From Flavobacterium sp. UBA6195 (GTDB lineage Bacteria; Bacteroidota; Bacteroidia; Flavobacteriales; Flavobacteriaceae): a stretch of DNA of 30,760 bases. The notes beneath the pieces were generated by a model. The model was given only the letters and a program-made list of their open reading frames with translations, did no database searches and had not been told where the DNA came from. The translations under genes and the position numbers were made by a program. Each line of letters starts with the position of its first letter. The first letter of the stretch is position 1. The stretch is from contig NZ_DITB01000055.1 in the NCBI RefSeq assembly GCF_002422095.1, forward strand, positions 1-30,760. Direction: 5' to 3'. Below, piece by piece: positions 17,676 to 25,230 of this stretch.

Positions 17676-18775
17676 TGTACAGGTTTTGAGATGAGGTTTC
17701 TAAAAAATACGCTCAGTTGGGTAAAGATAAGTACAATTTCGATAATTGGATACCAATACATTACATCTTTTTCTTTTAGTTTTCCAGCGGCATAGCCTAA
17801 AGAAATCCAAGTGAATAAATATCTAAAAACGATAATTCCTGTCACAATCATCCATTGAAATTGAAACGCTAACAAAATAATCGCCAAAACTAAAAACCAA
17901 AACTGACTAAAGAAAAATAATCCCAACTGAAATTTATCAAATCCTTTGTAGAATTTTGCAGTGGTAGCGTGTCTTCTTTTTTGGTAAACCCAAGACGAAA
18001 AAGTAGTTTTAGGTTCCGAAAAAGTAAAACTTTCGGGTGTGTATAAAATCGCCGTGTTCTTTTTGTTAGCAGCTTGATTGATAAACAAATCATCATCACC
18101 TGAACGAATTTTCATGTGATCCATAAAACCACGAACATTGAAAAATTCTTCTTTTTTATAAGCTAAATTGCGCCCAACACCCATGTAAGGTATGCCAATT
18201 TTAGCCCACGAAAAATATTGTGTAGCGGTTAACATCGTTTCAAAACGAATGATTTTGTTTAGGAATGAATTCTTAACTTTTTCATAAGCACCATAGCCTA
18301 AAATAATCGTTTTTTCTTTCGTAAATTGAGTCGAAATTTGCAACAACCAATCGTTTGAAGCTGGGTAACAATCCGCATCTGTAAATACTAAATACTCGTT
18401 TTTTGCCGCTTTGATTCCTAAAGTTAACGCGAATTTTTTATTACCCCAAAACGCTTCATTGTTTTGAACTTTTACCAATTTTACATTCGCATATTGCTTT
18501 TCGTAACTTTCAAATAATTCCAAAGTTTCATCACTCGAAGCATCGTCAATTAAGACAATTTCGTAATCGGGATAGTTTTGGGTAACCAAAGTTTGAAAAT
18601 ACTTTTTAATATTTTCTGCCTCATTTTTTGCACAAACAATAATGGAAATAGGCAAACGTTTCGGAGTTCCTTCTGGTTTTTTACCAAAAGAGAATTTTCC
18701 GAAAATAAAAAGGTAATAAATAAATTGAATAAACACGATAACCGCAAAAGCGATTAAGAGTATTGTTAATATCAT
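17666..18775 (-). CDS. Membrane-bound family 2 glycosyltransferase
   Basis: A 369-residue inverting GT2 enzyme. An N-terminal membrane helix (residues 3-24) is followed by a GT-A domain: SIIVCAKNEAENI (44-56), LIDDASSDET (75-84, Asp77/78), TDADC (132-136, the metal-binding DxD), GDDDLF (226-231) and QKRRH (265-269, matching the Q-x-x-R-W/H motif of processive-type enzymes). At least two further membrane helices follow (about 283-306 and 308-330, perhaps a third at 342-358). It likely adds sugars to a lipid or exported glycan at the inner membrane; the donor and acceptor are unknown. It lies between a small Cys-rich membrane protein 12 bases upstream and an overlapping sigma factor gene downstream. 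Confidence 0.92.
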   Translation of the reverse strand: MILTILLIAFAVIVFIQFIYYLFIFGKFSFGKKPEGTPKRLPISIIVCAKNEAENIKKYFQTLVTQNYPDYEIVLIDDASSDETLELFESYEKQYANVKLVKVQNNEAFWGNKKFALTLGIKAAKNEYLVFTDADCYPASNDWLLQISTQFTKEKTIILGYGAYEKVKNSFLNKIIRFETMLTATQYFSWAKIGIPYMGVGRNLAYKKEEFFNVRGFMDHMKIRSGDDDLFINQAANKKNTAILYTPESFTFSEPKTTFSSWVYQKRRHATTAKFYKGFDKFQLGLFFFSQFWFLVLAIILLAFQFQWMIVTGIIVFRYLFTWISLGYAAGKLKEKDVMYWYPIIEIVLIFTQLSVFFRNLISKPVHWK

Positions 18776-18787
18776 AAATTTTGAAAA

Positions 18788-18991
18788 TTAAGAGTGCGAA
18801 GGTTCGCTGCAGTCTTTCATTTGTTCAGGAGTTTTTCCGCAGTAGCTACAGTTTTCTCCATCTTTATTCAAAAACGGACTTTGGCTAGCACAAGTTCCAG
18901 CGAATTTTCCGTCTTTTTTTGCCCAAATTTTTATCGCGATACCTGCAAACGCAAGTCCTAAAAGTCCAATGGTTACTAATACAAGTTTCAT
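18788..18991 (-). CDS. Small single-span Cys-rich membrane protein, NqrM-like layout
   Basis: A 67-residue protein: one hydrophobic helix (residues 3-23), then KKDGKFAGTC and four cysteines, Cys34, Cys48, Cys51 and Cys61, with a C-x2-C pair in NCSYCGK. The layout (one helix, then AGTC/GSC and a CxxC cluster) recalls NqrM/DUF539, which helps put iron into the Na+-translocating NADH:quinone reductase. The similarity is weak, spacing differs, and no nqr genes are here, so I treat it as a resemblance only. The soluble part could bind Fe or Zn. It is first in a likely operon with the glycosyltransferase and the sigma factor, with a -7 element just upstream of the ATG. Confidence 0.78.
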   Translation of the reverse strand: MKLVLVTIGLLGLAFAGIAIKIWAKKDGKFAGTCASQSPFLNKDGENCSYCGKTPEQMKDCSEPSHS

Positions 18992-19010
18992 CTTTTTCTA
19001 TTTTGAACTG

Positions 19011-19018
19011 CAAAATTA
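19011..19018 (-). promoter_or_regulatory. Promoter -7 element for the small membrane protein operon
   Basis: On the minus strand this reads TAATTTTG, an exact TAnnTTTG match, 19 bases before the ATG at 18991. Several TTTG copies lie upstream within the CAAAT-rich tract (19028-19031, 19035-19038, 19042-19045), with spacers of 9, 16 and 23 bases, none at the ideal 19-20. Confidence 0.55.
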
Positions 19019-19133
19019 ATTAAAATCCAAATAACAAATCCCAAATTTCAAACAAATCTCAAAAAACAAATTCAAAATTTTTGGAACACATATTAAAGAA
19101 ATGGAAGAAATCTTTAAGTTGGAAAAAATTAGC

Positions 19134-19184
19134 ACGCGAATAGAACAGATTTGCTAATGCAAAACGCAGATTTAAACTGATTTT
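19134..19184. repeat. Two copies of an ACGC..GATT intergenic repeat
   Basis: ACGCGAATAGAACAGATTT (19134-19152) and ACGCAGATTTAAACTGATTT (19164-19183) are diverged copies of one sequence. A third, inverted copy lies at 20453-20470 on the other side of murB. ATTAGCA at 19128-19134 is the exact reverse complement of TGCTAAT at 19152-19158. Confidence 0.65.
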
Positions 19185-19302
19185 CTATGTTAACTATGCA
19201 GAGTGAAACGCCTAAAATCAACACAAAGAAGACCTAATGTGTCTATGTGTTTTAAAAGCACACAAAGATTTTGACTTCCAGCTTCCATCACCTAGCTTCC
19301 CA

Positions 19303-20310
19303 CTAAATAATATTCACTTCCGCTTCTATTGCAATTCCGAATTTTTCTAAAATTGTTTGTTGAATATTTCTCGAAAGCGCTACAATTTCAGCTCCTGTTG
19401 CCGTTCCGTAATTGACTAAAACCAAGGCTTGATTTTTATGTACACCCGCATCACCAAAACGTTTTCCTTTAAAACCAGCTTGTTCAATTAACCAACCTGC
19501 AGGAACTTTTACTTCGGTTTCAGAAACTACATAATGTGGCATTTCTGGATGAAGTGCTTTTGCTTTTTCGTAGGCTTCTTTTGCGATGATTGGGTTTTTA
19601 AAGAAACTTCCGCTATTACCTAATTCTTTTGGATCTGGTAATTTACTTTGACGAATGGCAATTACAGCATTGCTAACGTCTTTTAAAGTTGGGTTTTCGA
19701 TTCCGTTTTGTTTTAATTCAGTTTCGATAGCGCCATAAGTCGTAGAAACTTTATGATTTCTCTTCGTTAATTTAAAACTAACCGAAGTAATGATGTATTG
19801 ATTTTTCAATTCGTTTTTGAAAACACTTTCACGATATTCAAATTTACATTGTGCGTTAGTGAAAGTTTCGATTTCTAATGATTTTAGGTTTAAAGCTTCA
19901 CAAGAAAACATCGTATCTTTGATTTCTACTCCATAAGCTCCAATATTTTGAATTGGTGTCGTACCAACGTTTCCTGGAATTAAGGATAAATTCTCAATGC
20001 CACCAAAATTTTGGTCGATGCACCAAAGTACAAATTCGTGCCAATTTTCGCCAGCTTGTGCTTTTACAATCGCAAAATCATCGTTTTCTTCAACAATTTC
20101 TCTTCCATTTAAATTAACGTGAACGACTAATTTTTCGATGTCCTGTGTTAAAAGCATATTGCTTCCGCCACCCAAAATAAAAATATCGTCGTTTTCTGTC
20201 AACACTTCTTTCAATTCTGCAATCGAGCTTACAGAAACAAATTGTTTGGCTTTAGCTTCAATTCCAAAAGTATTGTAATTTTTTAGAGAGAAATTGGTTT
20301 GAATATTCAT
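19303..20310 (-). CDS. murB: UDP-N-acetylenolpyruvoylglucosamine reductase
   Basis: A 335-residue FAD enzyme that reduces UDP-GlcNAc-enolpyruvate with NADPH to UDP-MurNAc, the second committed step of peptidoglycan synthesis. FAD-binding motifs: LGGGSNMLL (46-54) and IPGNVGTTPIQNIGAYGVEI (111-130). Catalytic positions: Arg160 in EYRES, Ser235 in NSGSFFKNP and Glu331 near the C-terminus, matching E. coli Arg159, Ser229 and Glu325 (type I MurB). The frame is open for 43 codons further upstream, but that part crosses a perfect promoter and repeat DNA, and ATG 20310 (MNIQTNFSLKNYNTFGIEAKA) fits the family start. Confidence 0.96.
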   Translation of the reverse strand: MNIQTNFSLKNYNTFGIEAKAKQFVSVSSIAELKEVLTENDDIFILGGGSNMLLTQDIEKLVVHVNLNGREIVEENDDFAIVKAQAGENWHEFVLWCIDQNFGGIENLSLIPGNVGTTPIQNIGAYGVEIKDTMFSCEALNLKSLEIETFTNAQCKFEYRESVFKNELKNQYIITSVSFKLTKRNHKVSTTYGAIETELKQNGIENPTLKDVSNAVIAIRQSKLPDPKELGNSGSFFKNPIIAKEAYEKAKALHPEMPHYVVSETEVKVPAGWLIEQAGFKGKRFGDAGVHKNQALVLVNYGTATGAEIVALSRNIQQTILEKFGIAIEAEVNII

Positions 20311-20327
20311 AGTAGAATAATTTTTTT

Positions 20328-20358
20328 CAAATGTAATGTTTATGTGGTAATTTTCAAA
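20328..20358 (-). promoter_or_regulatory. Promoter for murB, full -33/-7 consensus
   Basis: On the minus strand TTTG (20358-20355), 19 bases, then TACATTTG (20335-20328): both halves match the Bacteroidota consensus exactly with ideal spacing. The predicted start of transcription is about 12 bases before ATG 20310. It excludes the longer upstream ORF start at 20439. Confidence 0.8.
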
Positions 20359-20386
20359 TTCAAGAATTGCTTTGTGGAAATTTAAA

Positions 20387-20424
20387 CGCAAAGGCCGCCA
20401 AGTTTTTTCGCAAAGACCGCAAAG
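20387..20424. repeat. Two 16-base direct repeats of CGCAAAG.CCGC type
   Basis: CGCAAAGGCCGCCAAG (20387-20402) and CGCAAAGACCGCAAAG (20409-20424) match at 14 of 16 positions with a 22-base period. They lie in the non-coding gap between recF and murB, upstream of the murB promoter. Confidence 0.7.
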
Positions 20425-20452
20425 TAAAACTCTTATCATTCGCGCTTCGTAG

Positions 20453-20470
20453 AATCCGTTTTATCCGCGT
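20453..20470. repeat. Inverted copy of the ACGC..GATT repeat
   Basis: The minus strand reads ACGCGGATAAAACGGATT. It matches the copy at 19134-19151 at 15 of 18 positions, all three differences being A/G changes. It ends 7 bases before the recF stop codon. Confidence 0.65.
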
Positions 20471-20477
20471 TCCAAAA

Positions 20478-21557
20478 TTAAATCGGAAATATTTTATACG
20501 ATTGATGCGTTTCTTTAATAATTAGTTCCGTTCGTTCGGCATGTGTATCGGAAATAAAAATTTGTCCAAAAACGGCATCATTTACCATGGTTACGATTTT
20601 TTGTACACGAGTTTCGTCTAATTTATCGAAAATATCATCAAAAAGAAGAATCGGTAATTCGCCACTTTGTTTTTTCATAAATTCGAATTGTGCCAATTTC
20701 AAAGCAATCAAAAATGATTTCTGTTGGCCTTGCGAACCAAATTTCTTAATTGGGAAACCATCAATTTCAAAAACCAAATCGTCTTTGTGAATTCCGGCGC
20801 TGGTATATTGAATAATTCTATCTTTTTGAAGCGATTCTTCTAAAAGCGATAGTAAATCTTTTTCGAATAATTGACTTTCGTAACGCAAAGCAACCGATTC
20901 ATTTCCGCCAGAAATATTCGTGTGATGCTTTTGGAAAATCGGAATGAAATCGTTTAAAAATTGGTTTCTTTTTTTGAAGATTAATTGTCCGGTTTCGCTT
21001 AATAATTCGTTGTAAATAGCTAAATTGTCTGCATCAAAAGTTTGGTTTAAAGCGAAATATTTCAATAAAGCATTGCGTTGTGCTAACGTTTTTTGGTATT
21101 GAATCAGCAATTGTAAATATTGGTTGTCTAATGTTCCAATTACACTATCAATAAATTTTCTGCGAGTTTCGCTTCCTTCTACAATCAAATCGGCATCAGA
21201 AGGAGAAATGATTACTAAAGGAATTAATCCCAAATGTTCAGAAAGTTTTTCATAGACTTTTCCGTTTCGCTTAATGGTTTTTTTTTGCCCTTTTTTTAAA
21301 CTGCAAACAATTTTTTCTTCTTTTCCGTTTTTTTCAAGTAAAGCATCAATCACAAAAAACTCTTCGCCATGTTTGATATTCTGAACCGCTAACGGATTAA
21401 AATAGCTCTTTCCGTAGGCTAAATGGTAAATAGCATCTAAAATATTGGTTTTTCCAACACCGTTTTTTCCAACAAAACAATTAATTTTAGCGTCAAAATC
21501 AAATTCGATTTGGGCTAAATTCTTATAATTAAGTAAAGATAATTGTTTTAAAAACAC
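20478..21557 (-). CDS. recF: DNA replication and repair protein RecF
   Basis: A 359-residue SMC-like ATPase that recognises single/double-strand DNA junctions and helps load RecA at gaps through RecO and RecR. Walker A is GKNGVGKTN (30-38), the ABC-type signature is SQGQQKS (275-281), Walker B is PILLFDDIFD (302-311) with Asp307/Asp308, followed by the D-loop KLDE and the conserved ISDTHAERT near the C-terminus. The start is GTG 21557, since in-frame upstream codons reach a stop in six codons without ATG, and MFLKQLSLLNYKNL is the family N-terminus. It is divergent from the TPR gene and not next to dnaN or gyrB in this window. Confidence 0.96.
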   Translation of the reverse strand: MFLKQLSLLNYKNLAQIEFDFDAKINCFVGKNGVGKTNILDAIYHLAYGKSYFNPLAVQNIKHGEEFFVIDALLEKNGKEEKIVCSLKKGQKKTIKRNGKVYEKLSEHLGLIPLVIISPSDADLIVEGSETRRKFIDSVIGTLDNQYLQLLIQYQKTLAQRNALLKYFALNQTFDADNLAIYNELLSETGQLIFKKRNQFLNDFIPIFQKHHTNISGGNESVALRYESQLFEKDLLSLLEESLQKDRIIQYTSAGIHKDDLVFEIDGFPIKKFGSQGQQKSFLIALKLAQFEFMKKQSGELPILLFDDIFDKLDETRVQKIVTMVNDAVFGQIFISDTHAERTELIIKETHQSYKIFPI

Positions 21558-21599
21558 AATAATTAAAGGTTGTTAGATGACTAAATATAAGACTTTCTG

Positions 21600-21607
21600 C
21601 AAAAGTA
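21600..21607 (-). promoter_or_regulatory. Promoter -7 element for recF
   Basis: On the minus strand this reads TACTTTTG, an exact TAnnTTTG match, 42 bases before the GTG start. A TTTG lies further upstream (21632-21635) but the 24-base spacer is longer than usual. A near-match TATATTTA also lies closer to the gene at about 21583-21590. Confidence 0.5.
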
Positions 21608-21662
21608 AATTGAAAATCTTAAAAATATCTACAAAAATGGTTTTAAATTTTAATAAAAATTA

Positions 21663-21670
21663 TATTTTTG
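21663..21670 (+). promoter_or_regulatory. Promoter -7 element for the TPR-ribH operon
   Basis: TATTTTTG is an exact TAnnTTTG match 22 bases before ATG 21693. TTTT lies 18 bases upstream, one mismatch from the -33 TTTG. Together with the recF element it makes a compact divergent promoter region. Confidence 0.6.
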
Positions 21671-21692
21671 CACCTCATTAAATTAAAAATAA

Positions 21693-22478
21693 ATGGCAAC
21701 ATATAACAAAAGAGGTTACAAAGCTCCAAAACCTGAAGAAGCAAAAGTTGAAAACGAGTTTGACGAAGTAGAAGCAGTTGATGTACAAGATAGTACTACA
21801 GCTGAGGTTTTTAATGCTTTAGATGAAACAGCTTCAAAAACTGAGGATTGGGTAGCTAAAAATCAAAAACTACTTTTAGGTATTGTAGGTGCAATTGCGA
21901 TTGGAACATTATCTTATTTGTTATACAATCGTTTTGTTGTTGAGCCTAAAGAAGAAAAAGCTGCAAACGAAATTTTCCAAGCGCAACAATATTTTCAACA
22001 AGCAGTTGATGCTACAGAAAAAAATGATTCTTTATACAATTTAGCACTTAAAGGTGGTGAAGGTAAATTAGGTTTTATTGGAATTGCAGAGCAATATGCT
22101 GGTACTGATGCTGGAAATTTAGCAAACTACCACGCTGGTATGGCTTATTTAAACCTAGGTGATTTTAAAAATGCTATCACATATTTAGAGAAATTCAAAT
22201 CTGATGATGCTATTTTAAAACCTATCGCTTTAGGAGCTATTGGAGATGCTTTATCTGAAACTAATAAAGTAGATGATGCTATTTCTTACTACAAACAAGC
22301 AGCTGAAGCTTCTGAAAATGATTTCACTACACCAAGATATTTATTAAAAGCAGCTCAATTATATTTAACAGCTGGTAAAAAAGCTGAAGCTCATGCTTTA
22401 TTTGTTGAGATTAAAGAGAAATATGAAACTTCTAAAGAAGGAATGAATATTGATGCTTTTATTGCAATGACTGAATAA
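21693..22478 (+). CDS. TPR-containing membrane-anchored protein, YfgM-like
   Basis: A 261-residue protein: acidic cytoplasmic N-terminus (1-58), one membrane helix (about 59-79, LLLGIVGAIAIGTLSYLLY), then TPR-type helices (about 90-255) with repeats such as ANYHAGMAYLNLGDFKNAITYLEKF and the PRYLLKAAQLYLTAGKKAEA block. The layout matches the YfgM/tetratricopeptide-like family; E. coli YfgM is an ancillary SecYEG-associated chaperone, but a shared role here is only inference. It is followed by ribH after 2 bases, with no functional link known. Confidence 0.88.
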   Translation: MATYNKRGYKAPKPEEAKVENEFDEVEAVDVQDSTTAEVFNALDETASKTEDWVAKNQKLLLGIVGAIAIGTLSYLLYNRFVVEPKEEKAANEIFQAQQYFQQAVDATEKNDSLYNLALKGGEGKLGFIGIAEQYAGTDAGNLANYHAGMAYLNLGDFKNAITYLEKFKSDDAILKPIALGAIGDALSETNKVDDAISYYKQAAEASENDFTTPRYLLKAAQLYLTAGKKAEAHALFVEIKEKYETSKEGMNIDAFIAMTE

Positions 22479-22480
22479 GA

Positions 22481-22966
22481 ATGGCAACAGAAAATAAAAA
22501 TTTATCTAATTACGATAAAAACACAATCCCAAACGCGAAAGATTTTCGGTTTGGGATTGTTGTTTCAGAATGGAACGAAGAAGTTACCGAAGGTTTATAT
22601 AACGGAGCTTTCTCAGCTTTAACAGATTGTGGTGCTTTACCTGAAAATATCATCCGTTGGAATGTGCCAGGAAGTTTCGAATTGATTTTCGGAGCACGTC
22701 AAATGCATGAAAAATTAGAGCTAGACGCTGTAATTGTAATTGGCTGTGTAATTAAAGGCGAAACCATGCATTTCGAGTTTGTATGCGAAGGTGTTACACA
22801 AGGAATGAAAGATTTAAATCTTTTATATGATGTACCAACTATTTTTTGTGTGCTAACCGATAACAACATGCAACAGTCATTAGACAGAAGTGGTGGGAAA
22901 CACGGAAACAAAGGAGTAGAAGCAGCAATTGCTGCAATTAAAATGGTAGATTTGAATAGAAAATAA
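22481..22966 (+). CDS. ribH: 6,7-dimethyl-8-ribityllumazine synthase
   Basis: A 161-residue enzyme condensing 5-amino-6-ribitylaminouracil with 3,4-dihydroxy-2-butanone 4-phosphate, the penultimate riboflavin step. Motifs: VVSEWN (Trp31 stacks on substrate), VPGSFELIFGA (62-72), GCVIKGETMHFEFV with His97 as the catalytic His, and LDRSGGKHGNKG (134-145) with Arg136 for the phosphate. Length and core are typical of the icosahedral form. It lies 2 bases after the TPR gene and ends in a strong terminator; other rib genes are not in the window. Confidence 0.96.
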   Translation: MATENKNLSNYDKNTIPNAKDFRFGIVVSEWNEEVTEGLYNGAFSALTDCGALPENIIRWNVPGSFELIFGARQMHEKLELDAVIVIGCVIKGETMHFEFVCEGVTQGMKDLNLLYDVPTIFCVLTDNNMQQSLDRSGGKHGNKGVEAAIAAIKMVDLNRK

Positions 22967-22992
22967 AGGATTTTCTTTAAAAACAATATACT

Positions 22993-23019
22993 AATCCCGA
23001 TTTTCATCGGGATTTTTTG
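22993..23019 (+). terminator. Rho-independent terminator after ribH
   Basis: AATCCCGAT (22993-23001) pairs perfectly with ATCGGGATT (23006-23014) over a 4-base loop, followed by a T run to 23018. It ends the TPR-ribH transcript. Confidence 0.92.
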
Positions 23020-23056
23020 TTAACAAAAATTTGGAGATTAAACGCGTAAAAATCCT

Positions 23057-23064
23057 TAAATTTG
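23057..23064 (+). promoter_or_regulatory. Promoter -7 element for the mutL operon
   Basis: TAAATTTG is an exact TAnnTTTG match 16 bases before ATG 23081. A TTTG at 23030-23033 is 23 bases upstream, a little longer than ideal. It follows the ribH terminator, as expected for a new transcript. Confidence 0.6.
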
Positions 23065-23080
23065 AAAAAAATAATGCGAC

Positions 23081-23374
23081 ATGATTAAGTTTGGAAAAGG
23101 TAGAATGCCAAAGAACAAAAGATTTAATTACACGCCTCGTCATTACGAAGGCAAAACAGTAGATAATCCATTTGATTTTGATTCTGCAATACGACGCGAT
23201 AGAGAAACCGCAAGTTATAACGATATGAGAGCAATGTGGAGCGATGCTAGAGACGCTAGCAGAAACAGAAAGAATCGTTCTTTCAATATGCGCGTTATTA
23301 TCATTGCCTTAATTTTGGTGTTGATCTTTTTCTTTATCATCGATTTCGATTTTTCCATATTTAGAAGAAAATAA
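23081..23374 (+). CDS. Small basic membrane protein of unknown function
   Basis: A 97-residue protein: a basic N-terminus (MIKFGKGRMPKNKRFNYTPRHYE), a charged middle with DNPFDFDSAIRRDRE and SDARDASRNRKNR, and a single C-terminal membrane helix (about 70-90, VIIIALILVLIFFFIIDF) ending in FRRK. It is probably tail-anchored with the N-terminus in the cytoplasm. Relatives beside ribH in flavobacteria are sometimes labelled riboflavin synthase subunit beta; nothing in the sequence supports that. Its stop overlaps the mutL start (TAATG), so it is translationally coupled to mutL. I do not recognise a function. Confidence 0.85.
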   Translation: MIKFGKGRMPKNKRFNYTPRHYEGKTVDNPFDFDSAIRRDRETASYNDMRAMWSDARDASRNRKNRSFNMRVIIIALILVLIFFFIIDFDFSIFRRK

Positions 23375-25230
23375 TGGCAGCGAGTATTATTCAACTTTTA
23401 CCGGATCATGTTGCTAATCAAATAGCTGCTGGAGAAGTGGTGCAACGCCCAGCTTCTGTTGTGAAAGAGTTGTTGGAAAATGCCGTTGATGCCAAATCGA
23501 CGGACATTAAATTAATCGTTAAAGAAGCCGGAAAAACCTTAGTTCAAGTAATTGATAATGGTTTGGGTATGAATATGACCGATGCCCGTTTGTGTTTCGA
23601 ACGTCATGCTACATCTAAAATTCGAAAAGCAGAAGATTTATTCGATTTGCATACCAAAGGTTTTCGTGGCGAAGCATTAGCATCAATTGCTGCGATTGCT
23701 CATGTGGAATTAAAAACAAAACAAGACCAAGAAGAACTTGGAACTCATATTGTTATTGAGGGTAGTAAATTGGTAACCCAAGATGTTGCGGTTTTACCAA
23801 AAGGAACCTCGTTTGCCGTTAAGAATTTGTTTTTCAATATTCCAGCCAGAAGAAATTTCTTGAAATCGGAAATAGTAGAATTTCGTCATGTGATGGATGA
23901 ATTCCAACGTGTAGCGATGGCGCATCCGTCGATTTCATTTACTTTGATGCATAACGGGAGTGAATTATACAATTTACCAAGTTCTAATTACCGTCAAAGA
24001 ATAGTGAATATTTTTGGTGGAAAAACAAACGAAAAGTTAGTGCCAGTTTCGGAAGAAACCGAGTTAATTACCATTTCTGGATTTGTAGGAAAACCTGAAT
24101 TTGCAAAAAAGAGTAGAGGCGAACAGTTTTTCTTTGTGAACGATAGATATATCAAAAGTGCGTATTTGCATCATGCTATCATGAGTGCTTACGAAGGTTT
24201 GTTGAAAGAAGGTAATCAACCAAGTTATTTCTTGTATTTGCAAGTGCCACCTCATACTATCGATATCAACATTCATCCTACAAAAACTGAAATTAAGTTT
24301 GACGATGAACATTCGTTATATGCGATTTTGCGTTCGGCAGTGAAACATAGTTTAGGGCAATTTAACGTAGCGCCCGTTTTAGATTTTGAGCGCGATTCAA
24401 ATTTAGACACGCCTTACGAATATAAAAATAGAGAAGCTGATTTTCCAACAATTCAAGTAGATTCTAGTTTTAATCCATTTGCGGCTGAAAAACCGAGTTC
24501 GAAGCCGTTGTCTTCTTTTGGAAGTTATAAAAAGGAAACGTCAACAGCAAGTTGGGAAAGTTTATACGTTGGATTAAAGCAGGACACTCAAGAAATAGAA
24601 ACTTTTTCATTTGAAAGTGAAGAAGTTACTAGTAAATTGTTTGAAGATGATGTGATGGAAACTAAAACCACATCAACCTATCAAATTCATAAAAAATATA
24701 TCGTTAGCGCCATAAAATCGGGAATGTTGGTTATTGATCAAGGAAGAGCGCACCAACGTGTGTTGTATGAACAATTTCTGACTAATATTACGGTTCAGAA
24801 AGCTTCGAGCCAGCAGTTGTTATTTCCATTGGAATTGTATTTTTCTTCTGATGAGATGATTTTATTGAAAGAATTGCAGTCTTCTTTAGAAAACACTGGA
24901 TTTGTTTTTGATGCTTTCAATATTGATTCTATTCAAATTTCAGGATTGCCAATTGGAATGGCTGAAAGTGAAATATCCATTGTTTTAGAAGAATTAATTG
25001 GGAATCTACAAAATGAAATTCCAGAAAGTAGTTTTTCACAGAGTGATAGCATTGCCAAATCGATGGCGAAAAGTATGGCCGTTAAAACCGGAACTTATTT
25101 AACCGAAAAGGAACAAGAAAATTTAGTAAATTCGTTATTTGCGTGTAAAGAACCCAATGTTTCGCCTTTTCAAAAACCAACTTTTATCACGTTAACGGTA
25201 GAAGATCTAGATAAAAAATTTGCGATATGA
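23374..25230 (+). CDS. mutL: DNA mismatch repair protein MutL
   Basis: A 618-residue protein. The N-terminal GHKL ATPase is complete: VKELLENAVDA (30-40, catalytic Glu32, Asn36), DNGLGM (61-66), GFRGEALASI (96-105), then the transducer domain with HPTKTEIKF (301-309). A variable linker (about 335-430) leads to the C-terminal dimerisation domain (about 435-618). The endonuclease motif, usually DQHAxxExxxxE, reads DQGRAHQRVLYE (455-466); the later ACR and CPHGRP positions read ACKE (590-593) and SPFQKP (597-602). A latent nickase is therefore doubtful although the fold is kept. It overlaps the small membrane protein upstream by 1 base and the first rhomboid by 4 bases (ATGA). Confidence 0.96.
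   Translation: MAASIIQLLPDHVANQIAAGEVVQRPASVVKELLENAVDAKSTDIKLIVKEAGKTLVQVIDNGLGMNMTDARLCFERHATSKIRKAEDLFDLHTKGFRGEALASIAAIAHVELKTKQDQEELGTHIVIEGSKLVTQDVAVLPKGTSFAVKNLFFNIPARRNFLKSEIVEFRHVMDEFQRVAMAHPSISFTLMHNGSELYNLPSSNYRQRIVNIFGGKTNEKLVPVSEETELITISGFVGKPEFAKKSRGEQFFFVNDRYIKSAYLHHAIMSAYEGLLKEGNQPSYFLYLQVPPHTIDINIHPTKTEIKFDDEHSLYAILRSAVKHSLGQFNVAPVLDFERDSNLDTPYEYKNREADFPTIQVDSSFNPFAAEKPSSKPLSSFGSYKKETSTASWESLYVGLKQDTQEIETFSFESEEVTSKLFEDDVMETKTTSTYQIHKKYIVSAIKSGMLVIDQGRAHQRVLYEQFLTNITVQKASSQQLLFPLELYFSSDEMILLKELQSSLENTGFVFDAFNIDSIQISGLPIGMAESEISIVLEELIGNLQNEIPESSFSQSDSIAKSMAKSMAVKTGTYLTEKEQENLVNSLFACKEPNVSPFQKPTFITLTVEDLDKKFAI

Larger units (their letters stand above)
18992..19302. other. Gene-free region made of short degenerate repeats
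   Basis: This 311-base stretch between murB and the small membrane protein gene has no credible ORF. Apart from the promoter at its left end it holds four kinds of repetitive text: a CAAAT-rich tract (about 19027-19083); the ACGC..GATT repeats with an ATTAGCA/TGCTAAT inverted pair (19128-19184); an ACACAAAG / TATGTGT / CACACAAAG block (about 19219-19269); and two AGCTTCC copies (19280-19286, 19294-19300) in a CTTCC-rich tract. No clean terminator for murB is visible in it. Confidence 0.75.

Noticed and set aside
19101..19157. Short plus-strand ORF of 18 codons starting ATG GAA GAA
   Set aside because: Too short, overlaps the repeat copies, and has no promoter or family match.
20311..20439. 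N-terminal extension of murB by 43 codons
   Set aside because: The extension covers a perfect promoter and repeat DNA, and the family N-terminus begins at the ATG at 20310.
23081..23374. Riboflavin synthase beta subunit label for the small membrane protein
   Set aside because: It has no lumazine synthase motif; the real enzyme is ribH at 22481-22966.
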